Shown here piece by piece: positions 29,549 to 40,338 of a stretch of DNA of 64,000 bases. The stretch is from Aestuariirhabdus haliotis (GTDB taxonomy: Bacteria > Pseudomonadota > Gammaproteobacteria > Pseudomonadales > Aestuariirhabdaceae), in NCBI RefSeq assembly GCF_023509475.1, contig NZ_JAKSDZ010000002.1, positions 186,001 through 250,000 on the forward strand, given 5' to 3'. A model generated the notes under the pieces. It searched no databases. It saw nothing but the letters and a program-made list of their open reading frames with translations, and was not told the DNA's origin. The first letter of the stretch is position 1; each line of letters opens with the position of its first letter. The position numbers and the translations under genes are program-made.

Positions 29549-30013
29549 TCAGGGAGAGAGATCCGCACTTATTGCCGACAAGGCAACACCACCATAACCT
29601 TCAACGAACTCCCGAGGCATTCGCCGAGGCTTGCCGTTACTGAGTTGGACACAAATAAAGCGCGTCCTGGCCCGCATCAGGGTAAGGCCATCACTGGGCC
29701 GTTGTAGCTGAAAATAGCGCTCCAGAGTGAGCTTGGCATCGCAACTGGCAACCCAGGTAGCGATCTGCAACTGCTCTCTTTCGAACGCCGGCACGAGGTA
29801 ATCGACCTCATGACGGTGCACTACCATCCCTCGATCCAACTCCCGGTAACGCTCCAGACTTAACCCGAGAAAATTTGAATGCTGCCATGCCACCACTTCG
29901 AGCCAGCGAATGTATTCGCAATTATTCACATGGCCATAGTGGTCGATATGTTCGGCACCGACCAGGAGATCAACGAGATAGGGCGAAGGGTAATCCCAGC
30001 TAAGAGCAGTCAT
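29549..30013 (-). CDS. Acyl-CoA thioesterase (4HBT / hotdog fold)
   Basis: 154 residues. A hotdog-fold thioesterase of the 4-hydroxybenzoyl-CoA type, with the conserved DHYGHVNNCEYIRWLE segment (~23-38) containing the catalytic Asp. Hydrolyses acyl-CoA thioesters; the chain length is not predictable. Single gene, convergent with the MCE operon and divergent from the MATE gene. Confidence 0.88.
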   Translation of the reverse strand: MTALSWDYPSPYLVDLLVGAEHIDHYGHVNNCEYIRWLEVVAWQHSNFLGLSLERYRELDRGMVVHRHEVDYLVPAFEREQLQIATWVASCDAKLTLERYFQLQRPSDGLTLMRARTRFICVQLSNGKPRRMPREFVEGYGGVALSAISADLSP

Positions 30014-30175
30014 AACTTTATGTAAGTTCCAGATACAATAACATCAGAGGCACCCTATTGAACGGCGCAAGGCCAAAACTGTCAACGCGACCATGGTTCA
30101 GACACACAAACTCACCACAACCCTGGCACTCTGGGGTACACTACCCATTCACCCCACCTGGATACCAAACCCGGC

Positions 30176-31522
30176 ATGCCGGTAATGAACCCCTTTCTCA
30201 CCGAGCCGGTCGTTCCTCTACTTCGTCGACTGACCACCCCCATGATGGGCGGCATCATCTCCCTGATGCTGTATTACCTGCTCAATGCCTATTTTATTTC
30301 CCAGCTCGGCATCGATGAACTTGCGGTTGTTGGCTTCACCCTGCCCTTTGCCACCACCCTGGTAAACCTTGCCGTGGGGATGGGCATCGGCATTTCGGCC
30401 ACGATGGCACGATCCCAGGGCGCCGGCAGCGACTTACCTATCGCGTCGATTGGACGTAACGCCCTGTTGATGGCGGCGATCATTCTAATTTCTGTCAGCG
30501 CGATCAGTCAGCATTTCCTTTATGAGATTTTTTCATTACTCGGCGCTCCCGAACACCTGCAACCCCTGATAAACGACTACCTTAGCCTGTGGATATTCGG
30601 CTGCACCTGTCAGTTGATCTTGATGAACGGCAATGCCATTTTTCGTGCCACCGGTAACACTCAAACACCAGCTAAACTGATGGCTCTGGGAGCATTCCTG
30701 AACGCCCTGCTCGACCCTCTCCTTATATTCGGTATCGGCCCAATACCTGCACTGGGGCTGCAGGGCGCGGCTATCGCTTCCATCATTGCCTGGTCGATCG
30801 CTCTCTCCATCAGCCTTTTGCTGCTCACGGTTAAACATCGCCTGGTCTGTTTAACGCCTCCATCCCTGATTGAACTGCTTAACTGCTGGCCGGGCATTTT
30901 ACGCATAGCCCTGCCCGCAGCACTCTCTAACATGATGACCCCTCTCGCCATCGCCATTGTCACTGCCATTGTGGCAGGCTTTGGACCCGAAGCCGTTGCC
31001 GCGTTCGGGGTGGGAGAACGCATCAGTGCACTGGCATTGCTGGCCATTCTGGCTCTGTCGATGACATTACCGCCACTGGTCAGCCAGAACTTGGGAGCCC
31101 AACAATACGATCGAATCGTAGTGGCTATTCGCAGCAGTTATCGGTTTGCCCTGATCTGGCAAACCGGTATTTACCTGTTGCTGGCCCTGAGCGCACCCTG
31201 GCTGGCAACGCTTTTTGGTGATAATCCGATCACCCACGGATACATTGAAATCTATCTGTGGTGTGTTGTGCTCAGCCTGGCCCCCCTTGGCGTTACTATA
31301 CTGACCGTTTCTTCGCTCAATGCCCTGCACCAACCCTCGAAAGCCATTTGTGTCAGCGCCTGTCGATTATTTTTGTTTTTTGTACCCTTGGCCTGGGTCG
31401 GTTCACAACTGGCAGGCATTCCCGGCCTTTTTATAGGTGCCGCCATTGGCAACCTGCTATCCGCCGTGGTGGCCCGCTCCTTCCTCAGACTCGACCGTTT
31501 GGTTAAAGACAACACGGCGTAA
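30176..31522 (+). CDS. MATE family multidrug/Na+-H+ antiporter
   Basis: 448 residues with about 12 hydrophobic segments in two homologous halves, the MATE layout. The first half starts FLTEPVVPLLRRLTTPMMGGI, and INDYLSLWIFGCTCQL / MNGNAIFRATGNTQTPA is the typical MATE helix 4-5 region. Exports cationic or dye-like compounds with ion exchange; real substrates unknown. Start at ATG 30176; ATG 30185 is an alternative. No adjacent regulator. Confidence 0.92.
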   Translation: MPVMNPFLTEPVVPLLRRLTTPMMGGIISLMLYYLLNAYFISQLGIDELAVVGFTLPFATTLVNLAVGMGIGISATMARSQGAGSDLPIASIGRNALLMAAIILISVSAISQHFLYEIFSLLGAPEHLQPLINDYLSLWIFGCTCQLILMNGNAIFRATGNTQTPAKLMALGAFLNALLDPLLIFGIGPIPALGLQGAAIASIIAWSIALSISLLLLTVKHRLVCLTPPSLIELLNCWPGILRIALPAALSNMMTPLAIAIVTAIVAGFGPEAVAAFGVGERISALALLAILALSMTLPPLVSQNLGAQQYDRIVVAIRSSYRFALIWQTGIYLLLALSAPWLATLFGDNPITHGYIEIYLWCVVLSLAPLGVTILTVSSLNALHQPSKAICVSACRLFLFFVPLAWVGSQLAGIPGLFIGAAIGNLLSAVVARSFLRLDRLVKDNTA

Positions 31523-31530
31523 TCAAGAGT

Positions 31531-31553
31531 CTATCCACACATTCTGTGGATAA
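31531..31553. promoter_or_regulatory. Inverted pair of DnaA-box-like 9-mers
   Basis: CTATCCACA (31531-31539, plus strand; one mismatch to TTATCCACA) and, on the other strand, a perfect TTATCCACA (31553-31545), separated by 5 bp. Together they form an 8-bp dyad between the MATE gene and avtA. No T run follows. Could be DnaA sites or simply a hairpin. Confidence 0.4.
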
Positions 31554-31733
31554 GCATTGGGATATCCTTGTAAAGCAGGCATTAAGCGCCCCGACAAACA
31601 GGGCCCGACAACATTGCTGACTTTTTACTCAACAGAGCAAAACTGTCGAGCAACAGCAAAAATCAATTCTGGTACAATCGGCTCCCAGATCAAACCATCC
31701 CATAACGGCTCCACCATCAAGGAACCTCGCGCA

Positions 31734-32990
31734 ATGAAACTCTCCGCATTTGGTGAAAAATTCACCAGCAATTCCGGCATCCTTTCGCTTATGGACGACC
31801 TGGGAAATGCACTAGCAAGCGGCGAAGATATGATCATGATGGGCGGGGGGAATCCTGCTCATATTCCAGAAGTCGAGCAAGCCTTCAAGCAACGACTGCA
31901 ACGTATTCTCGACAATCATGATGAATTTGTTCGCCTGATAGGCACCTACGATGCACCTCAGGGTGAAAAGGAAGTTATCCACTCACTGGTAAAGCTGTTG
32001 AACAATCGCTATGGCTGGGGGCTCACGGCCGACAACATTGCCCTGACCAATGGCAGCCAAAATGCGTTCTTTATGCTTTTTAACCTTTTTGCCGGCGAGT
32101 ACAGCGATGGTAGCCAACGGCAAATACAGCTGCCACTGGCGCCGGAGTATATCGGTTACGCCGATGCCGGCCTGAGTGACAACTTTTTCAACGCAACGCG
32201 CCCCGATATCGAGCTGCTCGAAGACAACCTGTTCAAGTACCGGGTCGATTTTGCCAACTTGCAAGTGGGTACTGAAACCGGCGCCATTTGCGTATCACGC
32301 CCTACCAATCCAACCGGCAATGTAATCACCGACGAAGAAGTGTCGCGTCTCGATGCTATGGCCCAGGCTCAGGGCGTGCCGCTTATTATCGATGGTGCCT
32401 ATGGCCAGCCCTTCCCGAACCTGCTGTTCACCCCGGCGACACCGATGTGGAACGCCAATACCATTCTCTGCCTGAGCCTGTCCAAACTGGGTCTGCCTGC
32501 TCTACGTACCGGAATCGTGATTGCTGACGAAGCCATTATCAAAGCACTGAGTGGCGTCAACGCCATTCTTAGTCTGTCTCCCAACAGCGCCGGCAGTATG
32601 CTGGCACTGGACATGATCAAGGATGGCTCGATCCTCAGCCTGAGCGATACGGTCATTAGGCCCTTCTATCAGCAGAGAGCGTTAGCCGCTACCGATCACC
32701 TGCGCCATCGACTGGCCGGACATAAATTTCACATCCACAAACCCGAAGGCGCCATGTTCCTCTGGCTATGGCTGGAAGGTCTGCCAATTAGCAGCCTGGA
32801 ACTCTATAACCGTTTAAAACAACGCGGAGTACTGGTGGTATCGGGCCACTACTTCTTCCCGGGGATGGAAGAAGCCTGGCAACACAGCCATGAATGCATT
32901 CGTATCACTTACACTCGCTCGCCGAGCGAGGTTAATCGTGGTCTGGATATTATTGCCGAAGAGGTGATTCGCGCCTACCGCGAAGGCTAA
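31734..32990 (+). CDS. avtA: Valine-pyruvate aminotransferase
   Basis: 418 residues from ATG 31734, which aligns with the start of E. coli AvtA (LFGDKFT / AFGEKFT) and is preceded by AAGGA at 31719-31723. A longer frame back to 31557 lacks similarity. PLP-dependent fold-type I enzyme that transfers amino groups between valine (or alanine) and pyruvate/2-oxoisovalerate. Conserved segments: GGGNPAHIPE, LTNGSQNAFF, APEYIGYADAGL, SRPTNPTGNVITDEE and the PLP-lysine region LSLSKLGLPALR. Convergent with the regulator gene. Confidence 0.96.
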   Translation: MKLSAFGEKFTSNSGILSLMDDLGNALASGEDMIMMGGGNPAHIPEVEQAFKQRLQRILDNHDEFVRLIGTYDAPQGEKEVIHSLVKLLNNRYGWGLTADNIALTNGSQNAFFMLFNLFAGEYSDGSQRQIQLPLAPEYIGYADAGLSDNFFNATRPDIELLEDNLFKYRVDFANLQVGTETGAICVSRPTNPTGNVITDEEVSRLDAMAQAQGVPLIIDGAYGQPFPNLLFTPATPMWNANTILCLSLSKLGLPALRTGIVIADEAIIKALSGVNAILSLSPNSAGSMLALDMIKDGSILSLSDTVIRPFYQQRALAATDHLRHRLAGHKFHIHKPEGAMFLWLWLEGLPISSLELYNRLKQRGVLVVSGHYFFPGMEEAWQHSHECIRITYTRSPSEVNRGLDIIAEEVIRAYREG

Positions 32991-33021
32991 CTGGACGATT
33001 GACAAAGTTCGGGAACGGCCC

Positions 33022-34008
33022 TTATTGAGCCGTTCGCTCCTGACGAGGCGTCAAGCCATAGTGATTGCGATAGGTGGTACTAAAGTGAGACGCCGTAGCA
33101 AAGCCACAGCTTCGCGCCACCTCAGCCACCGGCACATCGCTCTGTTGCAACTGTTGGCGGGCCTTTTCAAGACGCATCTGCAAGTAATACTTTGAGGGTA
33201 CGCTTTGCAGATGCTTTTTAAACAAACGCTCAAGATGGCGGCGGGACACCCCAACATGGAACGCCAGATCATCGGTAGTGAGAGGCTCATCAATATTCGC
33301 CTCCATTAGACTGACCGCTTCGATCAGCTTGGTATGACTGGTACCGATCCTTGCCTGCAAAGGGATCCGCTGGGGATGTTCCGGGGGACGAATTCGCTCA
33401 CAGACAAATTGCTCAGAAATCGACGAAGCAATCTCGAGACCATGCTGCTGGCCAATTAAAAACAGCATCATATCCATGGCGGCGGTTCCGCCTCCACAGG
33501 TAATACGATCGCCATCGATCTCGAACAAGTTGGATGAAACATTAATATTAGGGAATTCATCCCGCAGGCTGTGCAAATCCCACCAGTGAATAGTCGCCCG
33601 ATAACCATCCAGCAAGCCCGCACAGGCCAGCAAATAGCTCCCCGTACCTATGCCGCCAACTTCCATACCGCGCTTGTTGAGCTGCCGAAGCCAACGAATC
33701 ACACTCTCATTGCCAGTCCGAGCTACCGGACTGGCACCACACACAATTAATGAATCCAGCGCTGGCATCTGCTCGAGTGAGGCATCAGCCCGCGTCTCGA
33801 CACCACAGCTACTGGTCACCGGGTCACCATCCGGGCTGATCATGGTGCATTCGTACAAATCTTGCCCACTCACCCAGTTGGCCATGCGCAATGCTTCAAT
33901 GGCCGACGAAAAGGCGATCAAGGAATAGCCCGGCAACAACAAAAAGCCATAGTGCCTGGGGCTTGCGCCCTTGTTTAAAGGGGTGGGTAGGGATCCGTTA
34001 AAATGCAT
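33022..34008 (-). CDS. GlxA-type AraC-family regulator, probable ArgR-like activator of gdhB-aru
   Basis: 328 residues. The N-terminal DJ-1/PfpI-like (class I glutamine amidotransferase-like) domain (~18-195) includes LLLPGYSLIAF and GTGSYLLACAGLLDG, where the usual catalytic Cys is absent, so it is a sensor. The C-terminal AraC helix-turn-helix pair (~225-325) shows DLAFHVGVSRRHLERLFKKH and ARSCGFATASHFSTTYRNHYG. This is the architecture of Pseudomonas ArgR, which activates aru and gdhB with arginine. Divergence from gdhB-aruCFG-astD supports that role; the assignment is by context. Confidence 0.88.
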   Translation of the reverse strand: MHFNGSLPTPLNKGASPRHYGFLLLPGYSLIAFSSAIEALRMANWVSGQDLYECTMISPDGDPVTSSCGVETRADASLEQMPALDSLIVCGASPVARTGNESVIRWLRQLNKRGMEVGGIGTGSYLLACAGLLDGYRATIHWWDLHSLRDEFPNINVSSNLFEIDGDRITCGGGTAAMDMMLFLIGQQHGLEIASSISEQFVCERIRPPEHPQRIPLQARIGTSHTKLIEAVSLMEANIDEPLTTDDLAFHVGVSRRHLERLFKKHLQSVPSKYYLQMRLEKARQQLQQSDVPVAEVARSCGFATASHFSTTYRNHYGLTPRQERTAQ

Positions 34009-34128
34009 GAAGCGTCCAATTTACGAACAGAAGCAACACTAGCGAGCATCGCGAGCTTGGGCAAAAGTGAAACATAAGCTCACCCCCAAAAACAACCCGA
34101 AGACAAATGTCATCTGGTAACAACTCAA

Positions 34129-34163
34129 GGTCGCTTAAGTAAAACTTCTTCGCTACCACAACG
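34129..34163 (+). promoter_or_regulatory. Tandem TCGC-N6-AA half-sites upstream of gdhB (possible ArgR operator)
   Basis: Two direct repeats: TCGC-TTAAGT-AA (34131-34142) and TCGC-TACCAC-AA (34150-34161), 19 bp apart. Pseudomonas ArgR binds tandem half-sites of a TGTCGC...AA type, as far as I recall. The position, ~100-125 bp before gdhB and beside the divergent regulator, fits an activator site. Confidence 0.4.
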
Positions 34164-34176
34164 ATAGCGTTTAACT

Positions 34177-34195
34177 GATAATCTTGATCATTATC
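34177..34195. promoter_or_regulatory. Fur-box-like 19-mer upstream of gdhB
   Basis: GATAATCTTGATCATTATC matches the classical Fur box GATAATGATAATCATTATC at 16 of 19 positions. The outer arms are perfect (TGATAAT / ATTATCA) with the same 7-bp spacing as the consensus. It lies 63 bp before the gdhB ATG. Suggests iron control of the gdhB-aru unit, untested. Confidence 0.5.
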
Positions 34196-34257
34196 ACTTA
34201 TTTATAGCTGCTAGCATTCGGCTATGTATTTCTTTGTTTCCACAGAACGGGACAAGC

Positions 34258-37200
34258 ATGAGCACATTAAAGCAACAAAAGCTCGATACCATCGACCAAC
34301 TGAAACAACGTATTAACAAAAAATTACCAACTGAGCAGCAGGAAGCGATTGGAGCTCTTGCCGATCTTTATTTTAGCGAAAGCATTGCTCTGGATCTGGT
34401 CAATGCTCGCCAAGACGAGCTCGAAGGTGCCTTACTCTGTCTATGGGACTGTATCCAGCAACGCCTTCCAGGCGAACCACTAATACGCATCTATAACCCG
34501 AATTTCGAAGAACATGGCTGGCACTGCCCGCACACGGTTATAGAAGTGATCACTGACGACATGCCCTTCCTCGTCAGTTCCATCAACATGCTACTAGCAC
34601 GTCGTGAATTGACACTGCACCGAATTACTCACCCTGTTATAGCCTGCAAACGAGATAGCAACGGACGGTTGCTATCGGTATACCCACACGACACTAAAGC
34701 AAAAAACACCATAGCCGAAGCCGTCACTCGAATTGAAGTTGACCAACAGGGTTCAAGAAAAAAACAACTGGAACTGAAAACAGCCATCGCTGAGGTGTTA
34801 TGCGATGTACGTGACGCCGTAACCGATTGGCAGCCCATGCGCGAAAAGCTCGAAGAAGTTATCGACATTTGCGAATCGAAAAGCCTGCCCATCGATGATG
34901 CAGATAAAAAGGAAACTATCGCTTTTTTAAAATGGGTTCTCAACAATCACTTCACCTTCCTTGGCTTTCGAGCTTATACCCTGACCCGCAATAGCAAGGG
35001 TGAGGCCACCCTGGATATTGACGAAAACAGTAGCCTGGGTACTTTTCGATCTATGGGGAAAAACACCCCGCTGATCAATCAGCTGGCACCTCACATACTT
35101 GAGGAGTTACTCAAACCCAAGCTGCTCTCGATCACCAAGTCAACCACGCAATCAAGCGTACACCGTCCATCCCACCTGGATTACCTGGGCATTAAGCGCT
35201 TCGATGACGAGGGTAAAGTGATTGGTGAATGGCGATTCTTTGGCCTCTACGCATCAAGCGCCTATATTTCACCCATCCAGTCAACGCCATTACTCCGACA
35301 AAAAGCCAGCTATATTATGCAGCAAGCTCGTTGCACGGCTAATAGCCATAAAGGTAAAACGCTCCAGCACATTCTTTCTCAATATCCTCGCGATGAACTC
35401 TTACAGGCCGACGTAAACAAACTGGATGAAATCGTTACCGGTATTCTGGAAACACAAGAGAGAAGACAACTTCGAGTTTTTCTGAGAGAGGATATATTCA
35501 GTCGGTTTGTCACTGCCTTGGTGTTGGTACCCCGAGATCGATTTAATACTCAGCTACGTCAACAGCTGCAAAGCATATTGATGGAGGCTTTTGACGGCAC
35601 GAATAGTGAATTCAATGTGCAGTTCTCGGATCAACTAACGGCTCACGTACATATCACCGTGCATTGTAAAAACTGTAACAATGCCGACATCAGTATTGAT
35701 GAACTCGAACATCGTATGCGTGAAGCCATGCTTTCATGGCAAGATCATTTACACCTCGCTCTGGTAGCAACCGATGGAGAAGCCGAGGGTAACCGCTTAA
35801 ATCATATCTATGGAGGTGCTTTTCCAGCCGCCTACCGCGATGAACACAGCCCAAACCGAGCCGTCGCCGACGTTCATCGTATTGAGACCATCAATCACGA
35901 CAACCCCTTATCAACCCACCTGAGTCGCCCTCTGGGAAATTACAGCAACCTGAATTTCAAGGTCATTGGCCAAGGCGACACCATGGCCCTGTCAGATGTG
36001 TTGCCGATTCTGGAACATATGGGTGTACGCGTGCTGAGCGCTCGACCCTATCAGGTCAAAAATGTCCGCGGTCATCAGTTTTGGATCCTAGATTTCCTAA
36101 TTACTGTCACTAGCGAACGAGATCTTGACGACCCCGAGCTAAAAGAGCAGTTCCAGCAGTGCTTTGCACGCACCTACCGTGGTGAAATTGAAAACGACGG
36201 TTTCAACAGCTTGATCTTGAGCGCCGGTTTAAGCTGGCGCCAGTGCACCATTGCACGTGCACTTAGCAAATACCTGACACAGGCTCAGGTTTCATTCAGT
36301 CAGCACTATATGGAGCAAACCCTCGGCAGGAATAGCACCATTACCAGCCTGTTAATCGAGCTGTTCGAAACCCGCTTTGCACCACATCAGGAAGCCACGG
36401 ATGAAATCATTAATGCTTTACAAGAGCAGATTGAAGCAGCACTAAACGATGTAGCCAACCTCGACGAAGATCGCATTCTGAGGCATTTCCTCAGTGTCAT
36501 CATCGCCATGCTGCGCACTAACTATTACCAGCTTGATGAACAGCAACAACCCAAGGGCTACCTTTCTTTCAAGCTGGATCCCGAACAGATACCGGCACTC
36601 CCGCTGCCTCGCCCTCGATTTGAAATCTTTGTGTACTCACCCTGGGTAGAGGGAGTTCATATGCGCGGCGGTAAGGTGGCGCGTGGTGGACTTCGCTGGT
36701 CCGATCGCCGAGAAGATTTCCGCACCGAAATCCTCGGTCTGGTTAAGGCCCAAATGGTCAAAAACGCGGTCATTGTACCGAGTGGCGCCAAGGGTGGATT
36801 CGTTGCCAAACAGCTGCCCGAGTCCGGCTCTCGTGAGGATGTCCAGAAAGAGGTCATCCACTGCTATCAAACCTTTATTCGGGGCTTACTGGATATTACT
36901 GACAACCTGCAAGGCGATAAGATCATCCCCCCAGCACTAACCCAGCGCTACGATGAGGATGATCCCTATCTGGTGGTTGCCGCCGATAAAGGCACCGCAA
37001 CCTTCTCTGATATCGCAAACGAAATCGCCCAGCAGTATCAATTCTGGCTCGATGACGCCTTCGCCTCAGGTGGCTCATACGGCTATGATCATAAGAAGAT
37101 GGGCATCACTGCGCGCGGAGCCTGGGAATCAGTCAAACGCCTGTTCAACGAAAAGGGACGCGATTGCCAAAGCGAACCTTTCACTTGCGTCGGCATCGGC

Positions 37201-39072
37201 GACATGAGCGGAGATGTATTCGGCAATGGCATGCTGCTCTCTCGCCAAACCCGCTTGCTGGCCGCCTTCAATCATCTGCACATTTTTATTGATCCGGACC
37301 CTCAAGCTGAACCGTCCTGGCAGGAGCGCAAGCGTTTATTTGAACTGCCGAGATCAAGCTGGGCAGATTACGATACCAAGCTTATTTCAAAAGGCGGAGG
37401 CATCTTCGATCGTTCAGCAAAATCCATTACGCTAAGCAAAGCGGCTCGTGATGTTTTAAACATCGAACAGCAGAAACTTACCCCTAGCGAGCTTATTCAA
37501 CACCTGCTGCAAGCCCCCGTCGATCTTCTGTGGAATGGCGGCATAGGCACCTACGTTAAGGCCAGCCACGAGAGCCATACTGATGCCGGTGACCGAGCCA
37601 ACGATGCAGTGAGAATCGACGGCAACCAGCTCCGCTGCCAGATTGTTGGCGAAGGTGGCAATCTTGGCTTCACTCAGGCAGCTCGTGTTGAGTTTGCTCG
37701 CAATGGAGGACTGATCACGACCGATGCCATCGATAACTCGGGGGGTGTCGACTGCTCAGATCACGAGGTGAATATCAAAATCTTGCTGGGACAGGTGTTG
37801 GCCAACGACGACATCACTCTCAAGCAGCGCAATACTCTGCTCGCTAGCATGACCGATGACGTGGCCCAACTGGTGTTGGATAATAACTACCAGCAGGCGC
37901 GCATTCTAAGTCTGGGCACCTATTTTTCCAGCGCTCATCTGGCCGATCATATTCGCCTTATCAATCAACTTGAACGCGAGGGTCGACTACGGCGTAAGCT
38001 GGAGTTTTTACCCAACGATGAACAACTGCAAGAGCGCGAGGCACAAGCCGAAGGCCTGAGCCGACCAGAGCTTTCCGTACTGCTGGCCTATAGCAAAATC
38101 AAACTGTACGAAGAGCTACTTGATAGCGGCGTCTGCGCGGATGAGGCTATGGAAAGACGTATCCAGGCTTACTTCCCTCAAGCCTTGAACGAACAGTACC
38201 CGAACCTGATTGGCAAGCACCCCCTGAAAGCCGAGATCATCGCCACCCATCTGACCAATGAGATTGGTAATAGCATGGGGGCAGCATTTTGGCCCCATAT
38301 CAGCGATGAGAGCAGCCGGGGTGCCGGCGAAATCATTCGTGCTTACAGTGCCGCCCGGGAAATTTTCTCCATCGATACGTTATGGCATCAACTGGAGCAG
38401 GTCAGCGGTTCCCTCGTACACGAAATACAAACCGAACTGTTTTATCAGCTGCAACAGCTAACCGAACGGGTTACTCTGTGGTTGCTACGAAATAACAGCG
38501 CCATTAACAGTCAGGACGAATTGAAGAGCGCCTACCAACCCGCTGTCGAACTGCTCAAACATAAGCTTAAAGAGTATTTGCAGGGGGAAGATTTAAACGC
38601 CGTCGAACTGCAGGCCAACCGCCTCAATCAAGCTGGTCTGGAGTTAGAACTGGCGCGGGAACATGCTTTGCTGGACCATCTCTACTACAGCCTGGACATT
38701 GCGGCTATCGGCTCCCTATCTGTGGTAGAACTCGAACGGTCGGCAGAAATATTTTTCGCGCTTAACGAACATTTACAACTGCACTGGTTACGAACCAGTG
38801 TGGACGAGTTACCTGCCACCAACCCGTGGCAACGTAAGGCCCGAACAACGCTTTCCGATGAACTTGACAGAGTGCTACGGGATACCAGCGCGCAGGTGGT
38901 AACGAGCACTGACGATAGCATCAGTGCCACTACGGCCCTAGAGCTGTGGTTAGAGAAAAACACCAATCAGTTCCGCCGCAGTCAAAGCTTTTTGGCGGAC
39001 ATAAAGTCCAACCCGAACCGTGACCTGGCCATGCTATCGGTTGCGATCAAGGAACTCAGGCAACTTTCCTGA
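34258..39072 (+). CDS. gdhB: NAD-dependent glutamate dehydrogenase, large (~180 kDa) type
   Basis: 1604 residues from ATG 34258; a TTG 24 bp upstream is less likely. Oxidatively deaminates glutamate to 2-oxoglutarate and ammonia. The long N-terminal regulatory part (~1-720, with ACT-like segments such as VIEVITDDMPFLVSSINMLL and VRVLSARPY) precedes the catalytic core. The core shows RGGLRWSDRREDFRTEILGL, KNAVIVPSGAKGGF, YGYDHKKMGITARGAWES, and the NAD-domain GIGDMSGDVFGNGML. In P. aeruginosa this enzyme is ArgR-activated; here it heads the aru cluster, 39 bp before aruC. Confidence 0.96.
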   Translation: MSTLKQQKLDTIDQLKQRINKKLPTEQQEAIGALADLYFSESIALDLVNARQDELEGALLCLWDCIQQRLPGEPLIRIYNPNFEEHGWHCPHTVIEVITDDMPFLVSSINMLLARRELTLHRITHPVIACKRDSNGRLLSVYPHDTKAKNTIAEAVTRIEVDQQGSRKKQLELKTAIAEVLCDVRDAVTDWQPMREKLEEVIDICESKSLPIDDADKKETIAFLKWVLNNHFTFLGFRAYTLTRNSKGEATLDIDENSSLGTFRSMGKNTPLINQLAPHILEELLKPKLLSITKSTTQSSVHRPSHLDYLGIKRFDDEGKVIGEWRFFGLYASSAYISPIQSTPLLRQKASYIMQQARCTANSHKGKTLQHILSQYPRDELLQADVNKLDEIVTGILETQERRQLRVFLREDIFSRFVTALVLVPRDRFNTQLRQQLQSILMEAFDGTNSEFNVQFSDQLTAHVHITVHCKNCNNADISIDELEHRMREAMLSWQDHLHLALVATDGEAEGNRLNHIYGGAFPAAYRDEHSPNRAVADVHRIETINHDNPLSTHLSRPLGNYSNLNFKVIGQGDTMALSDVLPILEHMGVRVLSARPYQVKNVRGHQFWILDFLITVTSERDLDDPELKEQFQQCFARTYRGEIENDGFNSLILSAGLSWRQCTIARALSKYLTQAQVSFSQHYMEQTLGRNSTITSLLIELFETRFAPHQEATDEIINALQEQIEAALNDVANLDEDRILRHFLSVIIAMLRTNYYQLDEQQQPKGYLSFKLDPEQIPALPLPRPRFEIFVYSPWVEGVHMRGGKVARGGLRWSDRREDFRTEILGLVKAQMVKNAVIVPSGAKGGFVAKQLPESGSREDVQKEVIHCYQTFIRGLLDITDNLQGDKIIPPALTQRYDEDDPYLVVAADKGTATFSDIANEIAQQYQFWLDDAFASGGSYGYDHKKMGITARGAWESVKRLFNEKGRDCQSEPFTCVGIGDMSGDVFGNGMLLSRQTRLLAAFNHLHIFIDPDPQAEPSWQERKRLFELPRSSWADYDTKLISKGGGIFDRSAKSITLSKAARDVLNIEQQKLTPSELIQHLLQAPVDLLWNGGIGTYVKASHESHTDAGDRANDAVRIDGNQLRCQIVGEGGNLGFTQAARVEFARNGGLITTDAIDNSGGVDCSDHEVNIKILLGQVLANDDITLKQRNTLLASMTDDVAQLVLDNNYQQARILSLGTYFSSAHLADHIRLINQLEREGRLRRKLEFLPNDEQLQEREAQAEGLSRPELSVLLAYSKIKLYEELLDSGVCADEAMERRIQAYFPQALNEQYPNLIGKHPLKAEIIATHLTNEIGNSMGAAFWPHISDESSRGAGEIIRAYSAAREIFSIDTLWHQLEQVSGSLVHEIQTELFYQLQQLTERVTLWLLRNNSAINSQDELKSAYQPAVELLKHKLKEYLQGEDLNAVELQANRLNQAGLELELAREHALLDHLYYSLDIAAIGSLSVVELERSAEIFFALNEHLQLHWLRTSVDELPATNPWQRKARTTLSDELDRVLRDTSAQVVTSTDDSISATTALELWLEKNTNQFRRSQSFLADIKSNPNRDLAMLSVAIKELRQLS

Positions 39073-39093
39073 TGTTCGGAAAACCTAATTTAG

Positions 39094-40338
<1,245 letters not shown>

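Noticed and set aside
31557-31733. N-terminal extension of avtA
   Set aside because: Homology begins at the ATG 31734, which has a ribosome site; the extension covers the likely promoter region and is unlike other AvtA proteins.
33013-33035. GAACGGC/GCCGTTC repeat between avtA and the regulator as a terminator
   Set aside because: Only 7 bp with a 9-nt loop, no T run on either strand, and one arm lies inside the regulator's coding end.
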